Translations under genes and position numbers: made by a program
DNA from: JANRIC01 sp033765345
GTDB taxonomy: Bacteria > Bacteroidota > Bacteroidia > Cytophagales > Microscillaceae
NCBI GenBank assembly: GCA_033765345.1
Contig: JANRIC010000067.1
Location: 1 to 32,557 of the forward strand
Reading direction: 5' to 3'
Length of the DNA: 32,557 bases
The notes under the pieces: generated by a model
Database searches by the model: none
Seen by the model: the letters and a program-made list of their open reading frames with translations, nothing else
Told to the model about the DNA's origin: nothing
Shown here: piece after piece, positions 1 to 8,396 of the stretch
Numbering within the stretch: the first letter of the stretch is position 1
Layout: each line of letters starts with the position of its first letter

Positions 1-133
1 AATTATTTTAATTATTTTAATTATTTTAATTATTTTAATTATTTTAATTATTTTAATTATTTTAATTATTTTAATTATTTTAATTATTTTAATTATTTTA
101 ATTATTTTAATTATTTTAATTATTTTAATTATT
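1..133. repeat. 9-bp tandem array, unit AATTATTTT
   Basis: Fourteen perfect copies of AATTATTTT fill 1-126, followed by a partial seven-base copy. The array starts at the window edge, so its true length is unknown. It runs into the 3' end of the amidohydrolase gene on the minus strand, whose TAA stop (129-131) is itself part of the repeat. Because the unit is nine bases, the gene's frame continues through the array as TAA-TTA-AAA, placing an in-frame stop in every copy. A second 9-bp array, also built on AATTA, lies at the other end of the window. Confidence 0.97.
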
Positions 134-1436
134 CCATAACTTCTTTGCCATTCAATTTATACATCTTCCCGTCTTTCATTACAAAACTTATATTTTCCAA
201 AACGGTAATTTGATCCAGGGGATTGCCTTTGACCCCAACAATATCAGCCAGTTTGCCCTGCTCGATGCTTCCCAAAGTGTTTTCTATCCTTAGTAATTTG
301 GCTGCTTCCATGGTGGCTGATTTGATGGCCAGCATAGGAGGCATCCCGGCTGATACCATAAACCCAAATTCTTTGGCATTATCGCCGTGGGCAGATACGC
401 CTGTGTCTGTTCCAAAGGCGATTTTCACACCAGCTTTGTAGGCTTTGGCAAAGGTTTGTCTGATTTGCGGCCCGATAGAAAGTGCTTTGGGCACGATCAC
501 ATCTGGGAATCTGCCGGGGATTTTGGCTTGTTCTGCTACGTATTCTCCGGCCGAAATAGTAGGAACATAATAAGTGCCGTATTGTTTCATCAGGGCGATT
601 ACTTCATCATCCATCAACGTGCCGTGCTCAATGGAAGTAATTCCGGCGCGGATGGCTCTTTTCATGCCTTCGGGTCCGTGTGCATGCGCAGCGGTAGTGA
701 TTCCGAGGTCATTGCAGGTCTCGACGATGGCTTTGATTTCTTCTTCGGTGAATTGGGGTCTAAAACCGTCTTTGGCTACGCTGAGTACTCCACCAGTGGC
801 CGTAATTTTGATTAGATCTGCTCCGAGTTTGAGTTGGTGACGTACCGCTTTTCGGCAATCATCTGTCCCGTTGATCACACCCAATTCTGGTCCAGGATCG
901 CCCATCAGGTCATTGCGGTAGCCGTTGGTCGGGTCGGCGTGCCCTCCTGTGGGAGCTATAGATTTACCAGCCGTATAAATGCGGGGTCCGACCGTCCAGC
1001 CAGCGTCTACGGCTTTACGCAGGGCAATGTTTACACCGCTTCCACCCAGGTCACGCACCGTCGTAAAACCGGACATGAGCGTGATTTTGGCATATTTAGC
1101 AGCTCTAAAAGCCACATCTTCTTTATTCAAGGTATAACGCTCAGTATAGGTTTGCGGGCTTTGTTGCGACTCGATGTGTACGTGCATATCCATCAGACCG
1201 GGCAGCACGGTTTGGTCTTTCAGATCAATCAATGTGGCTTCTTGGGGAGGAGTTTGATAGCCTTTGAGGATTTGGGAGATTTTGTTGTTCTCGATCACAA
1301 GAGTCATTTCAGTTTTAGCTTCATTGCTGATGCCATCAATGAGCCTGCCGCAGTGAATGTATTTGATCTGTGCTTGGAGCGAGGAAAATACAAATAGTGG
1401 TGTGATTATGAAGAGAAATTTGTGACTTATGTGCAT
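129..1436 (-). CDS. Secreted amidohydrolase, imidazolonepropionase/Xaa-Pro dipeptidase-like
   Basis: A 435-residue metal-dependent hydrolase of the amidohydrolase superfamily. An N-terminal signal peptide (about residues 1-23, ending LQAQ) predicts export to the periplasm or envelope. The metal-binding set is complete: HVH at 85-87 after the GLMDM strand, K210 in LIKITATGG (the usual carboxylated lysine), H251, H271 and D344 in FGTDTG. This pattern matches the exported Bacteroidota group usually annotated as amidohydrolase or Xaa-Pro dipeptidase, which hydrolyses amide bonds in small cyclic or dipeptide substrates. The substrate cannot be read from the sequence. The ATG at 1434-1436 sits directly before the signal peptide. 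The gene is separated from the upstream S74 gene by a hairpin at 1561-1592, so it is probably transcribed alone. Its stop codon lies inside the 9-bp array. Confidence 0.9.
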   Translation of the reverse strand: MHISHKFLFIITPLFVFSSLQAQIKYIHCGRLIDGISNEAKTEMTLVIENNKISQILKGYQTPPQEATLIDLKDQTVLPGLMDMHVHIESQQSPQTYTERYTLNKEDVAFRAAKYAKITLMSGFTTVRDLGGSGVNIALRKAVDAGWTVGPRIYTAGKSIAPTGGHADPTNGYRNDLMGDPGPELGVINGTDDCRKAVRHQLKLGADLIKITATGGVLSVAKDGFRPQFTEEEIKAIVETCNDLGITTAAHAHGPEGMKRAIRAGITSIEHGTLMDDEVIALMKQYGTYYVPTISAGEYVAEQAKIPGRFPDVIVPKALSIGPQIRQTFAKAYKAGVKIAFGTDTGVSAHGDNAKEFGFMVSAGMPPMLAIKSATMEAAKLLRIENTLGSIEQGKLADIVGVKGNPLDQITVLENISFVMKDGKMYKLNGKEVME

Positions 1437-1560
1437 TATTTGGAAGATTTAGTACAATCAAATAAAATTTTCACAAAATAAAGCTTAATTGTTTAAAAAA
1501 AAAATTGTGTTTTGAGAGTCGGCAAAATCTAAGTCCTTTTCCCTAAAAACTTCCTATAAA

Positions 1561-1592
1561 ATACCCATCTGACTCTGAAATCAGATGGGTAT
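1561..1592 (-). terminator. Rho-independent-type hairpin after the S74/T9SS gene
   Basis: Perfect 12-bp inverted repeat (ATACCCATCTGA and its complement, 1561-1572 and 1581-1592) with an 8-nt loop. It lies 19 bp past the stop of the S74 protein gene in its transcription direction. The minus-strand sequence after the stem is only moderately U-rich (TTTATAGGAAGTTTTT). Confidence 0.75.
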
Positions 1593-1610
1593 CACGTTTG
1601 TGAATGAATC

Positions 1611-3512
1611 CTATTGCTCAATCAGCATTCGTTTGGTATCGAGGAGCTCACCGTCTACGACCAGGGTATAGAGATAAAGTCCATTGCTGAGGCTTCCGGC
1701 TTGGAGCGTGATGCTACCTTCGCCCCTTTTGTCGAGTACTTGGCGGCTTAGTTCCTTGCCTTGTAGATCCGTGATGATTAGCGTAGCACGGCTTACCCCT
1801 TCGGGTAGATAATAAGGAATCACTGTGGAGCGATCAAAAGGATTGGGTTTATTTTGGAAAAGTTGGGCTTCTTGCAAATCTTCTACTTTTGTATTGTTCG
1901 CTTGATTAGTAGCCAATCTGCTTTCCAGGTACTTGATTCTGGCATCTTGAGATTTCAAAGCCTCAATCAGTACCGGAATCAAGCCGTCATAATTCACGGC
2001 TTTGTAGCCTTCTGCGTCTTCTACTACCAGTTCGGGGAATACTTTTTCTACTTCCTGAGCGATCAGTCCCAGGTTTTGCCCTTCGGGGAGACCTCTTTCG
2101 GCAAATTTTTGGGTTTCGTAGCTGTAGCTTACGCCATTGATTTTACCCAAGCGATCCATGGCAGAGGGGATTGTTTGGATGTCTTTTTTGAAGCGTTTGT
2201 CAGAAGTGATGAAGCTTCCGGTAGCCAGTACATTGCCGCTGACGGTAAGCTTTTGGCTGGGATTGGTAAAAAGAAAATCTCCAATACCCACATTACCATC
2301 ATTGGCGATGACGAAACGTGGTGTGCTTGGCCCGGACACATTGGTAGCCCAGTCTGCAATGATAAACTTACCCTGATTGATTCCTGTGCCTTTGGTATAA
2401 AAATAAAAGCTTTTCCAGACATTGTTGAAGCCGTTGTCATATCGCACGATGGCAAAACCTGGGTCATCGCGGTCGCGGTCGATTCGGAAGATGGCATTGG
2501 TAGCACGTAGGTGAATGGGTCGTTCGGGGTTTTGGATGCCTACGCCGAGTTGACCGTTTAGGGCTACGACATTGGTATTAAAATCTCCATAAATTAAAGG
2601 GCTGGCGGTATTGTTGTTGTCGATGTAGAGTTTGTTGGAGCCTTGTTCGTTTAGTCCAGATTGATAGCCTAAGAACACATTGCCGGAACCGTTTTGGTTT
2701 AATCCTCCTGAACCTTGTCCTATAAATGTATTATTACTGCCTTTGTTAGCCCTTCCGCTTAAAGCACCTATAAAGGTATTGTTTATTGCATTGTTGTCTT
2801 TTCCGGATTCAAGACCGATAAAAACGTTTTTATTTCCTGATAAAAGGCTATCCCCGGCGCGTACTCCTAAAAAGGTATTGGCTTCATCGGTAGCACCTAA
2901 TAAACCCGTTAAGCCTTCTATGCCACCCGTCACTTCCAGTTTGCCGTTGATACGAAGCAGATTATTATCGAATTCTCCATAGATTAAGGGCTCGACTGTG
3001 CCACTGTTGGCAATGTATAATTTATCCGAACCTATCTCACCGAATCCGGCCTGATAACCCAAAAATATATTTCGTGAACCTGCCTGATTTTGTCTTCCGG
3101 CGGAGTGACCAATAAAGGTGTTTAGTTCCCCGGTACGATTATCAAAACCTGCCTCCTCACCCAAAAAAGTATTGCGGCTTCCTGACTCGTTAAAAAGCCC
3201 AGCATCTCTTCCTAAAAAGGTATTTCGATTGCCACTGGTATTGACTCTACCCGCTGATCTTCCGATGAAGGTATTAAAATTTCCAAAGGTGTTGTTGAGT
3301 CCAGCTCCTTCTCCCAAAAAAGTGTTAGATTCCCCTGAGGTATTGGATTTACCAGCTTCACTACCAACAAACACATTAAAATTACCAAATGCTCCCAATC
3401 CGACATTATAGCCTAAAAAGGTATTTGAATTGAAACAATTACTTGGGCATTGGCCTAAGCTCAAGGCAATTGTTGTGACAGAAAAAACGAGTGCTAAAGT
3501 AAATTTTTTCAT
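1611..3512 (-). CDS. T9SS-exported fibre-like protein with S74 intramolecular chaperone domain
   Basis: A 633-residue secreted surface protein. Residues 1-20 form a signal peptide. Residues 30-155 carry eight NxF[LIV]GxxxG repeats spaced 17 residues apart over most of the run. A second block (211-290) has five more. Each block ends with a matching cap, GYQxG followed by KLYI and PLIYG (152-180 and 282-309), so the repeat-plus-cap module is duplicated. Residues 437-530 form a peptidase S74 domain with the Ser-Lys dyad S437 and K442 in SDKRFKKDI. In phage tail spikes this domain trimerises the fibre and then cleaves itself off. Residues 550-633 are a type A T9SS sorting domain (NKPNPF, then GLYLYTLVVDG), which directs outer-membrane translocation. 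The inferred product is a trimeric surface fibre. Partner and function are unknown. Confidence 0.9.
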   Translation of the reverse strand: MKKFTLALVFSVTTIALSLGQCPSNCFNSNTFLGYNVGLGAFGNFNVFVGSEAGKSNTSGESNTFLGEGAGLNNTFGNFNTFIGRSAGRVNTSGNRNTFLGRDAGLFNESGSRNTFLGEEAGFDNRTGELNTFIGHSAGRQNQAGSRNIFLGYQAGFGEIGSDKLYIANSGTVEPLIYGEFDNNLLRINGKLEVTGGIEGLTGLLGATDEANTFLGVRAGDSLLSGNKNVFIGLESGKDNNAINNTFIGALSGRANKGSNNTFIGQGSGGLNQNGSGNVFLGYQSGLNEQGSNKLYIDNNNTASPLIYGDFNTNVVALNGQLGVGIQNPERPIHLRATNAIFRIDRDRDDPGFAIVRYDNGFNNVWKSFYFYTKGTGINQGKFIIADWATNVSGPSTPRFVIANDGNVGIGDFLFTNPSQKLTVSGNVLATGSFITSDKRFKKDIQTIPSAMDRLGKINGVSYSYETQKFAERGLPEGQNLGLIAQEVEKVFPELVVEDAEGYKAVNYDGLIPVLIEALKSQDARIKYLESRLATNQANNTKVEDLQEAQLFQNKPNPFDRSTVIPYYLPEGVSRATLIITDLQGKELSRQVLDKRGEGSITLQAGSLSNGLYLYTLVVDGELLDTKRMLIEQ

Positions 3513-3530
3513 AAAACAAGGTTTTTGAAT

Positions 3531-3579
3531 TTGCCTACTCTTTTAAAGGCTTTTCGGCAAACGCCTATTGTATAGGCAA
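3531..3579. other. Inverted repeats in the leader of the S74 gene
   Basis: TTGCCTA (3531-3537) is matched by its complement TAGGCAA (3573-3579). Inside this lies a tight hairpin GCCTAT-TGT-ATAGGC (3563-3577). An additional GGCAA at 3556-3560 could pair with the first TTGCC instead. The pairs are mutually exclusive, so the leader of the S74 mRNA could adopt two folds. Regulatory function is unproven. Confidence 0.35.
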
Positions 3580-3626
3580 TTTAAGAATTAAAAGGTTTAA
3601 CGGCTAAAAAAAATCTCTTTAAACTA

Positions 3627-3661
3627 AAAACCTGACTGATTTTAGAAATCAATCAGGTTTT
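3627..3661 (-). terminator. Terminator of the DUF6261-like gene
   Basis: A 14-bp stem (3627-3640 and 3648-3661) with a 7-nt loop, 32 bp beyond the stop of the minus-strand gene. The single mismatch is A-C in plus-strand RNA but a G-U wobble in minus-strand RNA. The minus strand continues with TTTTTAGTTT. Both facts point to leftward termination. Confidence 0.85.
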
Positions 3662-3692
3662 CAGTCTATAAATTTCAATTCTATGCGGCAAA

Positions 3693-4382
3693 CTATCGTC
3701 GTGCTGTAGCCTGCGCCTGCTCAATGAGTACATTGAGTTGTTTGACGGTCTCGAGGATGCCTTCGGGAGAAGCTGTGGCTTCTAGCACGCCCAGGGTTTG
3801 GATTAAGATTTGAAGGGCAGTGGTCAGTTCTTTTTTGGCTTCGGCTTCGGTCATTTTATCCTTTCCGGCACTTTCTTCTACCCTTTGTGTGTACACTTGC
3901 TCAAAGTTTTGCTGGGCTGCTTTGAGTTCCATTGACCATTCCCAGGCGTGTAATGTCTCCAGGGCTGTTTTATGGATGGGGTTTTCCAGATCGGAAATCA
4001 ATCGGGTGAGTGCAGCGGATTGTTCTGCATAAGCGAAAACATACAGTCTGGGGTTGTTTTGTTCAAAAACCCGGTTGATCTTATCGGCGGCTTCGCGATA
4101 CGTTGGGTTGAGTCTGCGAAGGCCTGCCTGTACGTGATCCCTCAGAGAAACAAAAGCATCATCTCGCTTACTGTCTGCCTCCTTGATGGCGGTGGTCAGG
4201 GTGCTGCCCATGTTTTTGCCGATGGCAGTTAAGGTTTTTTCCAAAGTCTTTTGCAAGGCATCCAAAAAAGGCCTTAGCATCGGATGTTCAGGGTGTGCAG
4301 CCTGCACAGTCTGCTGGATTTGTCGGGCTAGATCATACAATGATTTTAGCGAGTACAAAGAATACGAAATAGAACGAATCAT
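3693..4382 (-). CDS. DUF6261-like helical protein
   Basis: A 229-residue, almost wholly alpha-helical, probably cytoplasmic protein without a signal peptide or membrane segment. Its layout resembles Bacteroidota proteins annotated DUF6261. These start with a short hydrophobic/polar segment. They then have a KEADSKRDDAF-type motif (here near 68-77, reading IKEADSKRDDAF), a middle helix with an EQ.A.LT..I.DLE pattern (about 119-134), and an A.E.L...EW...LK.A...F segment (about 140-160). No catalytic residues can be identified and the function of the family is unknown. The ATG at 4380-4382 is the only upstream start. The gene has its own terminator at 3627-3661. Upstream, in its 5' region, lies the 40-bp tandem array, whose core points the same way as the gene. 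The family assignment is from memory of the pattern. Confidence 0.65.
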   Translation of the reverse strand: MIRSISYSLYSLKSLYDLARQIQQTVQAAHPEHPMLRPFLDALQKTLEKTLTAIGKNMGSTLTTAIKEADSKRDDAFVSLRDHVQAGLRRLNPTYREAADKINRVFEQNNPRLYVFAYAEQSAALTRLISDLENPIHKTALETLHAWEWSMELKAAQQNFEQVYTQRVEESAGKDKMTEAEAKKELTTALQILIQTLGVLEATASPEGILETVKQLNVLIEQAQATARR

Positions 4383-4486
4383 GGGTTGATAGAAGTTAAA
4401 TTGGTTAAAAATACGATGAAAAAGATACTCCTACGAATAACGAAGGCTTTTGCGAGCATTGTATACCTTTTTGACAAAAATTACCG
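4383..4486. other. Intergenic segment without recognisable gene
   Basis: AT-rich leader region between the DUF6261-like start and the tandem array. A short plus-strand reading frame starting MKKILL (from about 4416) enters the array and is not convincing as a gene. No consensus TAnnTTTG element was found on the minus strand. Confidence 0.4.
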
Positions 4487-4660
4487 CATAAAGATTTGTA
4501 CGAAGAAAAAAAACCGTCCAAGTTTGCCCCACAGTTTGTGCGAAGAAAAAAAACCGTCCAAGTTTGCCCCACAGTTTGTGCGAAGAAAATAAACTGTCCA
4601 AGTTTGCCCCACAGTTTGTGCGAAGAAAAAAAACCGTCCAAGTTTGCCCCACAGTTTGTG
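4487..4660 (-). repeat. 40-bp tandem array (core-plus-tail family), four copies
   Basis: Four head-to-tail 40-bp copies at 4501-4540, 4541-4580, 4581-4620 and 4621-4660. The third differs by two bases. A degenerate partial core precedes them at about 4487-4500. Read on the minus strand each unit is a T-run, then CTTCGCACAAACTGT, then the tail GGGGCAAACTTGGACGG. The period is not a multiple of three, so the array is not a conserved protein repeat, although open frames arise in it. The core matches that of the array at 32142-32413. Confidence 0.95.
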
Positions 4661-4776
4661 GAGTCCCCATCTCGTCCAAGGATGTAGATGAATAAAAAAA
4701 TTTCTGCCCTTGTTGGCGTTAAAAAAAGTGCTATTTGATTTTTATAGCAGCACGAACCTTAGGTTTAGCACCTTTC

Positions 4777-4912
4777 GTCACCAACGACTTTTTAAGCTTG
4801 CTATATATTTTATCTGGACTCTTGTATTTTTAAGAAAGCTTGTTGGTGACCAGATGGCTGAACAAAAATAACTGATCAAATTAACACTTAGCAGCCATTT
4901 CTAAACACCAAC
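4777..4912. repeat. Nested inverted repeats based on GTTGGTG
   Basis: GTCACCAAC (4777-4785) is inverted as GTTGGTGAC (4842-4850). The latter, extended to GTTGGTGACCAGATGGCTG (4842-4860), is also inverted imperfectly at 4892-4912 (CAGCCATTT, then CACCAAC). The middle arm can therefore pair with either neighbour. The element lies 125 bp ahead of the DUF1761 gene. It could be an mRNA leader switch or a decayed mobile-element end. No transposase is present. Confidence 0.5.
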
Positions 4913-5036
4913 AACAGCGAAGTAATTACTCAAGAGATATTGATATGGAAAAGAGTTGCTTTTTTATAAAAATTTGGAATTTCTAGGATTTGATACGGAT
5001 AATTTTTTTCTTGCCTCCCAAAAAACACTTACAATC

Positions 5037-5453
5037 ATGGATATCTCAAACATCAACTTCTTGGCGGTTTTTGTGGCCGCATTGGCTAGTTTTTTCCTGG
5101 GCGCTTTGTGGTACAGCCCGGTTTTATTCAGCAAAGCTTGGCAAAAAGAAAACGGCTTTACGGATGAATATTTGCAGCAAGGCAATATGGCGATGATCTT
5201 CGGTTCGGCCTTTTTGCTGATGGTCTTGATGGCTTTTGGCATGGCAATGCTCATTCAGGGACATACGGAGCAGGAAGTCAGCCTGATGAGCGGTGTCAAA
5301 CACGGTTTTTATATGGGTTTGTTTTTCGTGGGTACTTCTATGGGGATTAATATGCTCTTCCAGCGCAGGACTCTCAAGCTCTGGCTGATTGATGCGGGGT
5401 ATCAGATTCTTTTTTTGTGCATCATGGGGGCTATCCTTGGAGCATGGAGATAG
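5037..5453 (+). CDS. DUF1761 family membrane protein
   Basis: A 138-residue integral membrane protein with four hydrophobic segments: about 8-28, 56-75, 85-103 and 115-135. The N-terminal NFLAVFVAALASFFLGALWY, with the following SPVLFSKAW, is the signature of DUF1761, a small family of unknown function common in Bacteroidota. The reading frame is open further upstream, but the ATG at 5037 is chosen because family members begin a few residues before the first membrane helix. The preceding 27 codons are not hydrophobic in the right way. The start is preceded by A-rich sequence and no Shine-Dalgarno motif, which is normal for the phylum. The gene is transcribed alone. Confidence 0.85.
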   Translation: MDISNINFLAVFVAALASFFLGALWYSPVLFSKAWQKENGFTDEYLQQGNMAMIFGSAFLLMVLMAFGMAMLIQGHTEQEVSLMSGVKHGFYMGLFFVGTSMGINMLFQRRTLKLWLIDAGYQILFLCIMGAILGAWR

Positions 5454-5466
5454 CTAGAAAGAATTA

Positions 5467-5506
5467 AGCATGAAGAAATCTAAGGGTTTGTTTTGTTCTT
5501 CATGCT
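5467..5506 (+). terminator. Possible terminator hairpin after the DUF1761 gene
   Basis: Perfect 11-bp inverted repeat AGCATGAAGAA (5467-5477) and its complement (5496-5506), with an 18-nt T-rich loop, 13 bp after the stop. No U-tract follows, so the assignment is weak. Confidence 0.4.
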
Positions 5507-5687
5507 GTTCTAGCCTTCATGCATAGCCAATCAGCTAAAAACGCAGAAAATGAATTCTTTCTTTTTTTACAATCTTTTAATTCTTTAATTTTTAAAAATC
5601 TCTATTAAAAAAATAATATTTGTTAAAGTCGGTATTTTTCCTGTTTTGGCTTTTCAAAAGATTGCCAGTTTTTTGTGAATATATCTT

Positions 5688-5695
5688 TATCTTTG
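5688..5695 (+). promoter_or_regulatory. Bacteroidota -7 promoter element before thrA
   Basis: TATCTTTG matches the TAnnTTTG consensus of the Bacteroidota primary sigma factor exactly and lies 33 bp ahead of the thrA ATG. A TTG at 5662-5664 could serve as the -33 element, with a long 23-bp spacing. No leader peptide rich in Thr/Ile codons is visible between the promoter and the gene, so classical thr attenuation is not suggested. Confidence 0.5.
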
Positions 5696-5728
5696 CCCCC
5701 GCATTTGACAAAAGAAAGATATAGATTT

Positions 5729-8173
5729 ATGAAGGTATTAAAATTCGGCGGCTCCTCCGTACAAACAGCCGAACGCATCAAAAATGTCATTGAGATTATC
5801 CGAGAAGAAAAATCTGCCCGCGCCGTGGTTTGTTCGGCATTGGGGGGTATCACAGACCAACTGATTCAAACTGGTCAATTGGCTGCCAACCAGAACCCCA
5901 TTTACCTTTCTATCTGGTCGGAAATCCAGGATCGCCACCTGGTTCTTATCGAGGAGCTCATCCACGAGTCCGAAAAAGAAGAAATCATTCAGGCGATCAA
6001 AACCAAATTATTAGAACTGGAAAATGTACTTCGGGGTGTATTTCTCCTGCGTGAATTTAATGCCAGAGCCAGTGATTATGTGAGTAGTTTTGGAGAGCGT
6101 CTTTCTTGTTATATCATTGCGGCTGCCTGCCGCGAAAGGGGCATACAGGCCGAATACCTGGATACCCGCAAGGTGATTATTACCAACGAAGATTATGGCG
6201 TTGCACAGGTCAATTTCTCACTGAGTAATGAAAATATTCAAAAATATTTCCTCGAGCACCCCAATTTACAAATCATTACAGGTTTTATTGCTTCTACACC
6301 CAAAGGCATCACCAGTACGTTGGGGCGTGGAGGTTCGGATTATACGGCTTCTATTTTTGCGGCTGCCTTGATGGCTGAAGAGTTGGAGATTTGGACAGAC
6401 GTAGACGGGGTTATGACCGCTGATCCCAGAAAGGTCTCCAAGGCCTTTTCCATTGAGCGGCTTTCTTATGAAGAAGCCATGGAGCTTTCACATTTTGGCG
6501 CAAAAGTGATTTATGGACCTACAATGGCACCTGTTTTACAAAAAGACATTCCGATTCGAATCCGTAATACCTTCAATCCTGCTTTTCCGGGTACTTTGGT
6601 GAGTGCCGACAGCAATGGCACCAAGCGCATAGTCAAGGGCATCACTTCTGTAGGCAAGGTAGCGATGGTCAATGTATGGGGTGGTGGTATGGTGGGTATT
6701 TCTGGTGTTTCGGCGCGTTTGTTTGGAGCTTTGGCCAGGGAAAAAGTAAATGTTATTTTAATCAGCCAAGCCTCCTCAGAGCACTCTATTTGTTTTGCCA
6801 TCAAACCCGAGGACGCACAAAGAGCTAAAGAAGCTTTGGAGCAAGAATTTGACCGCGAACTCAGCGAAGGCAGTATCTACCGGGTAGAAGTGACTGAAAA
6901 TCTGTGTATCATTGCTGCTGTTGGAGAAAACATGCACCATTCTTCAGGGGTTGCTGCCAAATTTTTTACTGCATTGGGCAAAAACGGCATCAACATTCGG
7001 GGAATTGCTCAAGGGTCTTCAGAGTTGAATATTTCGGTGGTCATCCAGCAGGAAGATGAAGTCAAGGCTTTGCGTACGGTTCACCAGGCGTTTTTCCTGT
7101 CGGATATCAAAACCATTCATTTGTTTGTAGTGGGTGTAGGACTGATTGGTGGCACATTCCTCAAGCAACTCAGCGAACAACAACAGTATCTTTTGGATGA
7201 ATACAAACTTGAAGTGAAGGTCATCGGTCTTTCAAATAGCAAAAAGCAGTTGTTTATGCCTGAGGGTATTACGCTCAAATATTGGCAAGAGCATCTCAGC
7301 GAAGCCCTTGAAAGTGCGGATATTGATCAATTCATATGGCAAATGACCCAGCTCAATCTAATCAACTCAGTGTTTATTGATAATACAGCCAGTGCTAAGA
7401 TTGCACATGTTTATGAAAAAATCCTCCAAAGAAGTATTTCTATCATTACTCCCAATAAGATCGCTTCCAGCAGCAGCCAGGAACTGTACCAAACCCTCAA
7501 AAAAACTGCTAAAAAACACAATGTACTTTACCTCTACGAAACCAATGTGGGGGCTTCGCTCCCTGTACTTAGCACCTTAAAAGACCTGATCGATAGCGGA
7601 GATAGAATCCTGAAAATAGAGGCTATTCTATCCGGCACGCTCTCTTATATTTTTAATACTTTTGATGGGAAAACACCTTTCAGCCAAGTGGTTCGTAAGG
7701 CCAAAGAACTCGGCTATACCGAACCCGACCCCCGTGAAGACCTTAATGGAAGCGATGTAGGGCGCAAAATATTGATTCTTGCCAGAGAATGCGGCTATAC
7801 GCTTGAGTTTGAAGAAGTAGAAATCAAAGCTTTCCTGCCTGAAAACTGCATGCAAGCCGCTTCGGTAGATGATTTTTTTAAGGAATTGAGCAAATCTGAC
7901 GATTATTTCAAAGAAATGCACCGTCAAGTAGCCGCAGAGGGCAAGGTACTGCGATATATTGCGCGCTTCGAGAACCACAAAGCCGAAATCTCCCTGCAAG
8001 CTGTAGACCAAAACCACCCTTTTTATATCATGCAAGGCAGTGATAATATACTGGCCTTTACCAGCCTCCGATACCCGGAGCGACCCTTAGTGATCAAGGG
8101 CTCTGGCGCAGGGGCAGAAGTCACAGCCGCCGGAGTATTTGCCGACCTCATGCGGGTGGCAAATTATTTGTAA
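5729..8173 (+). CDS. thrA: Bifunctional aspartokinase / homoserine dehydrogenase
   Basis: An 814-residue cytoplasmic enzyme catalysing two steps of the aspartate pathway to threonine, methionine and homoserine: phosphorylation of aspartate and NAD(P)H reduction of aspartate semialdehyde. Residues 1-300 are the kinase (KFGGSS at 5-10, FNARASDYVSSFGER around 110-123, GRGGSDYTA at 199-207). Residues about 310-455 are two ACT domains (NVWGGGMVGISGV, then the second from about 392), the usual site of threonine inhibition. Residues 463-814 are the dehydrogenase (nucleotide motif GVGLIGG at 469-475, SGTLSYIFNTF at 635-645, EPDPREDLNGSDVGRK at 665-680). The length is close to E. coli ThrA (820). The ATG at 5729 starts directly before KVLKFGG. 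thrB and thrC are not adjacent, unlike the enterobacterial operon. Confidence 0.97.
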   Translation: MKVLKFGGSSVQTAERIKNVIEIIREEKSARAVVCSALGGITDQLIQTGQLAANQNPIYLSIWSEIQDRHLVLIEELIHESEKEEIIQAIKTKLLELENVLRGVFLLREFNARASDYVSSFGERLSCYIIAAACRERGIQAEYLDTRKVIITNEDYGVAQVNFSLSNENIQKYFLEHPNLQIITGFIASTPKGITSTLGRGGSDYTASIFAAALMAEELEIWTDVDGVMTADPRKVSKAFSIERLSYEEAMELSHFGAKVIYGPTMAPVLQKDIPIRIRNTFNPAFPGTLVSADSNGTKRIVKGITSVGKVAMVNVWGGGMVGISGVSARLFGALAREKVNVILISQASSEHSICFAIKPEDAQRAKEALEQEFDRELSEGSIYRVEVTENLCIIAAVGENMHHSSGVAAKFFTALGKNGINIRGIAQGSSELNISVVIQQEDEVKALRTVHQAFFLSDIKTIHLFVVGVGLIGGTFLKQLSEQQQYLLDEYKLEVKVIGLSNSKKQLFMPEGITLKYWQEHLSEALESADIDQFIWQMTQLNLINSVFIDNTASAKIAHVYEKILQRSISIITPNKIASSSSQELYQTLKKTAKKHNVLYLYETNVGASLPVLSTLKDLIDSGDRILKIEAILSGTLSYIFNTFDGKTPFSQVVRKAKELGYTEPDPREDLNGSDVGRKILILARECGYTLEFEEVEIKAFLPENCMQAASVDDFFKELSKSDDYFKEMHRQVAAEGKVLRYIARFENHKAEISLQAVDQNHPFYIMQGSDNILAFTSLRYPERPLVIKGSGAGAEVTAAGVFADLMRVANYL

Positions 8174-8247
8174 TTTTGTGCAGTCATTAAGATTTGCCTC
8201 AACCGAGGTGGTTTTACGAAAACAAGCTTTCATTTACCCATATAAAT

Positions 8248-8285
8248 GTTCAGTAGGAAGGAGATAGATTTCGTTCCTACTGAAC
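8248..8285. terminator. Hairpin between convergent thrA and the outer-membrane protein gene
   Basis: Perfect 12-bp inverted repeat GTTCAGTAGGAA (8248-8259) and its complement (8274-8285), with a 14-nt loop. It lies 75 bp past the thrA stop and 111 bp past the stop of the convergent gene. No strong U-tract is present on either side, so it may be a terminator or a transcript-stabilising structure. The rest of 8174-8396 shows nothing recognisable. Confidence 0.5.
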
Positions 8286-8396
8286 TTGGTCCGCAACACA
8301 ATATTCAAATACCCAATATCAACAAAAAGCTTTGATTTTTTTCGTTTTAAAAATGTCAATCACTCAAGAGGTATCCTTCAGTATCACATCATACGT

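Noticed and set aside
2129..2506. 125-codon reading frame overlapping the S74 gene in another frame
   Set aside because: It is a low-complexity shadow of the S74 coding sequence, without a recognisable domain.
4386..4687. Short reading frames within the 40-bp array on both strands
   Set aside because: A 40-bp unit cycles through all frames, so open frames are by-products. There is no conserved start or homology.
5696..5728. Threonine attenuator leader before thrA
   Set aside because: The gap between promoter and start is only about 33 bp, with no leader peptide and no terminator/antiterminator pair.
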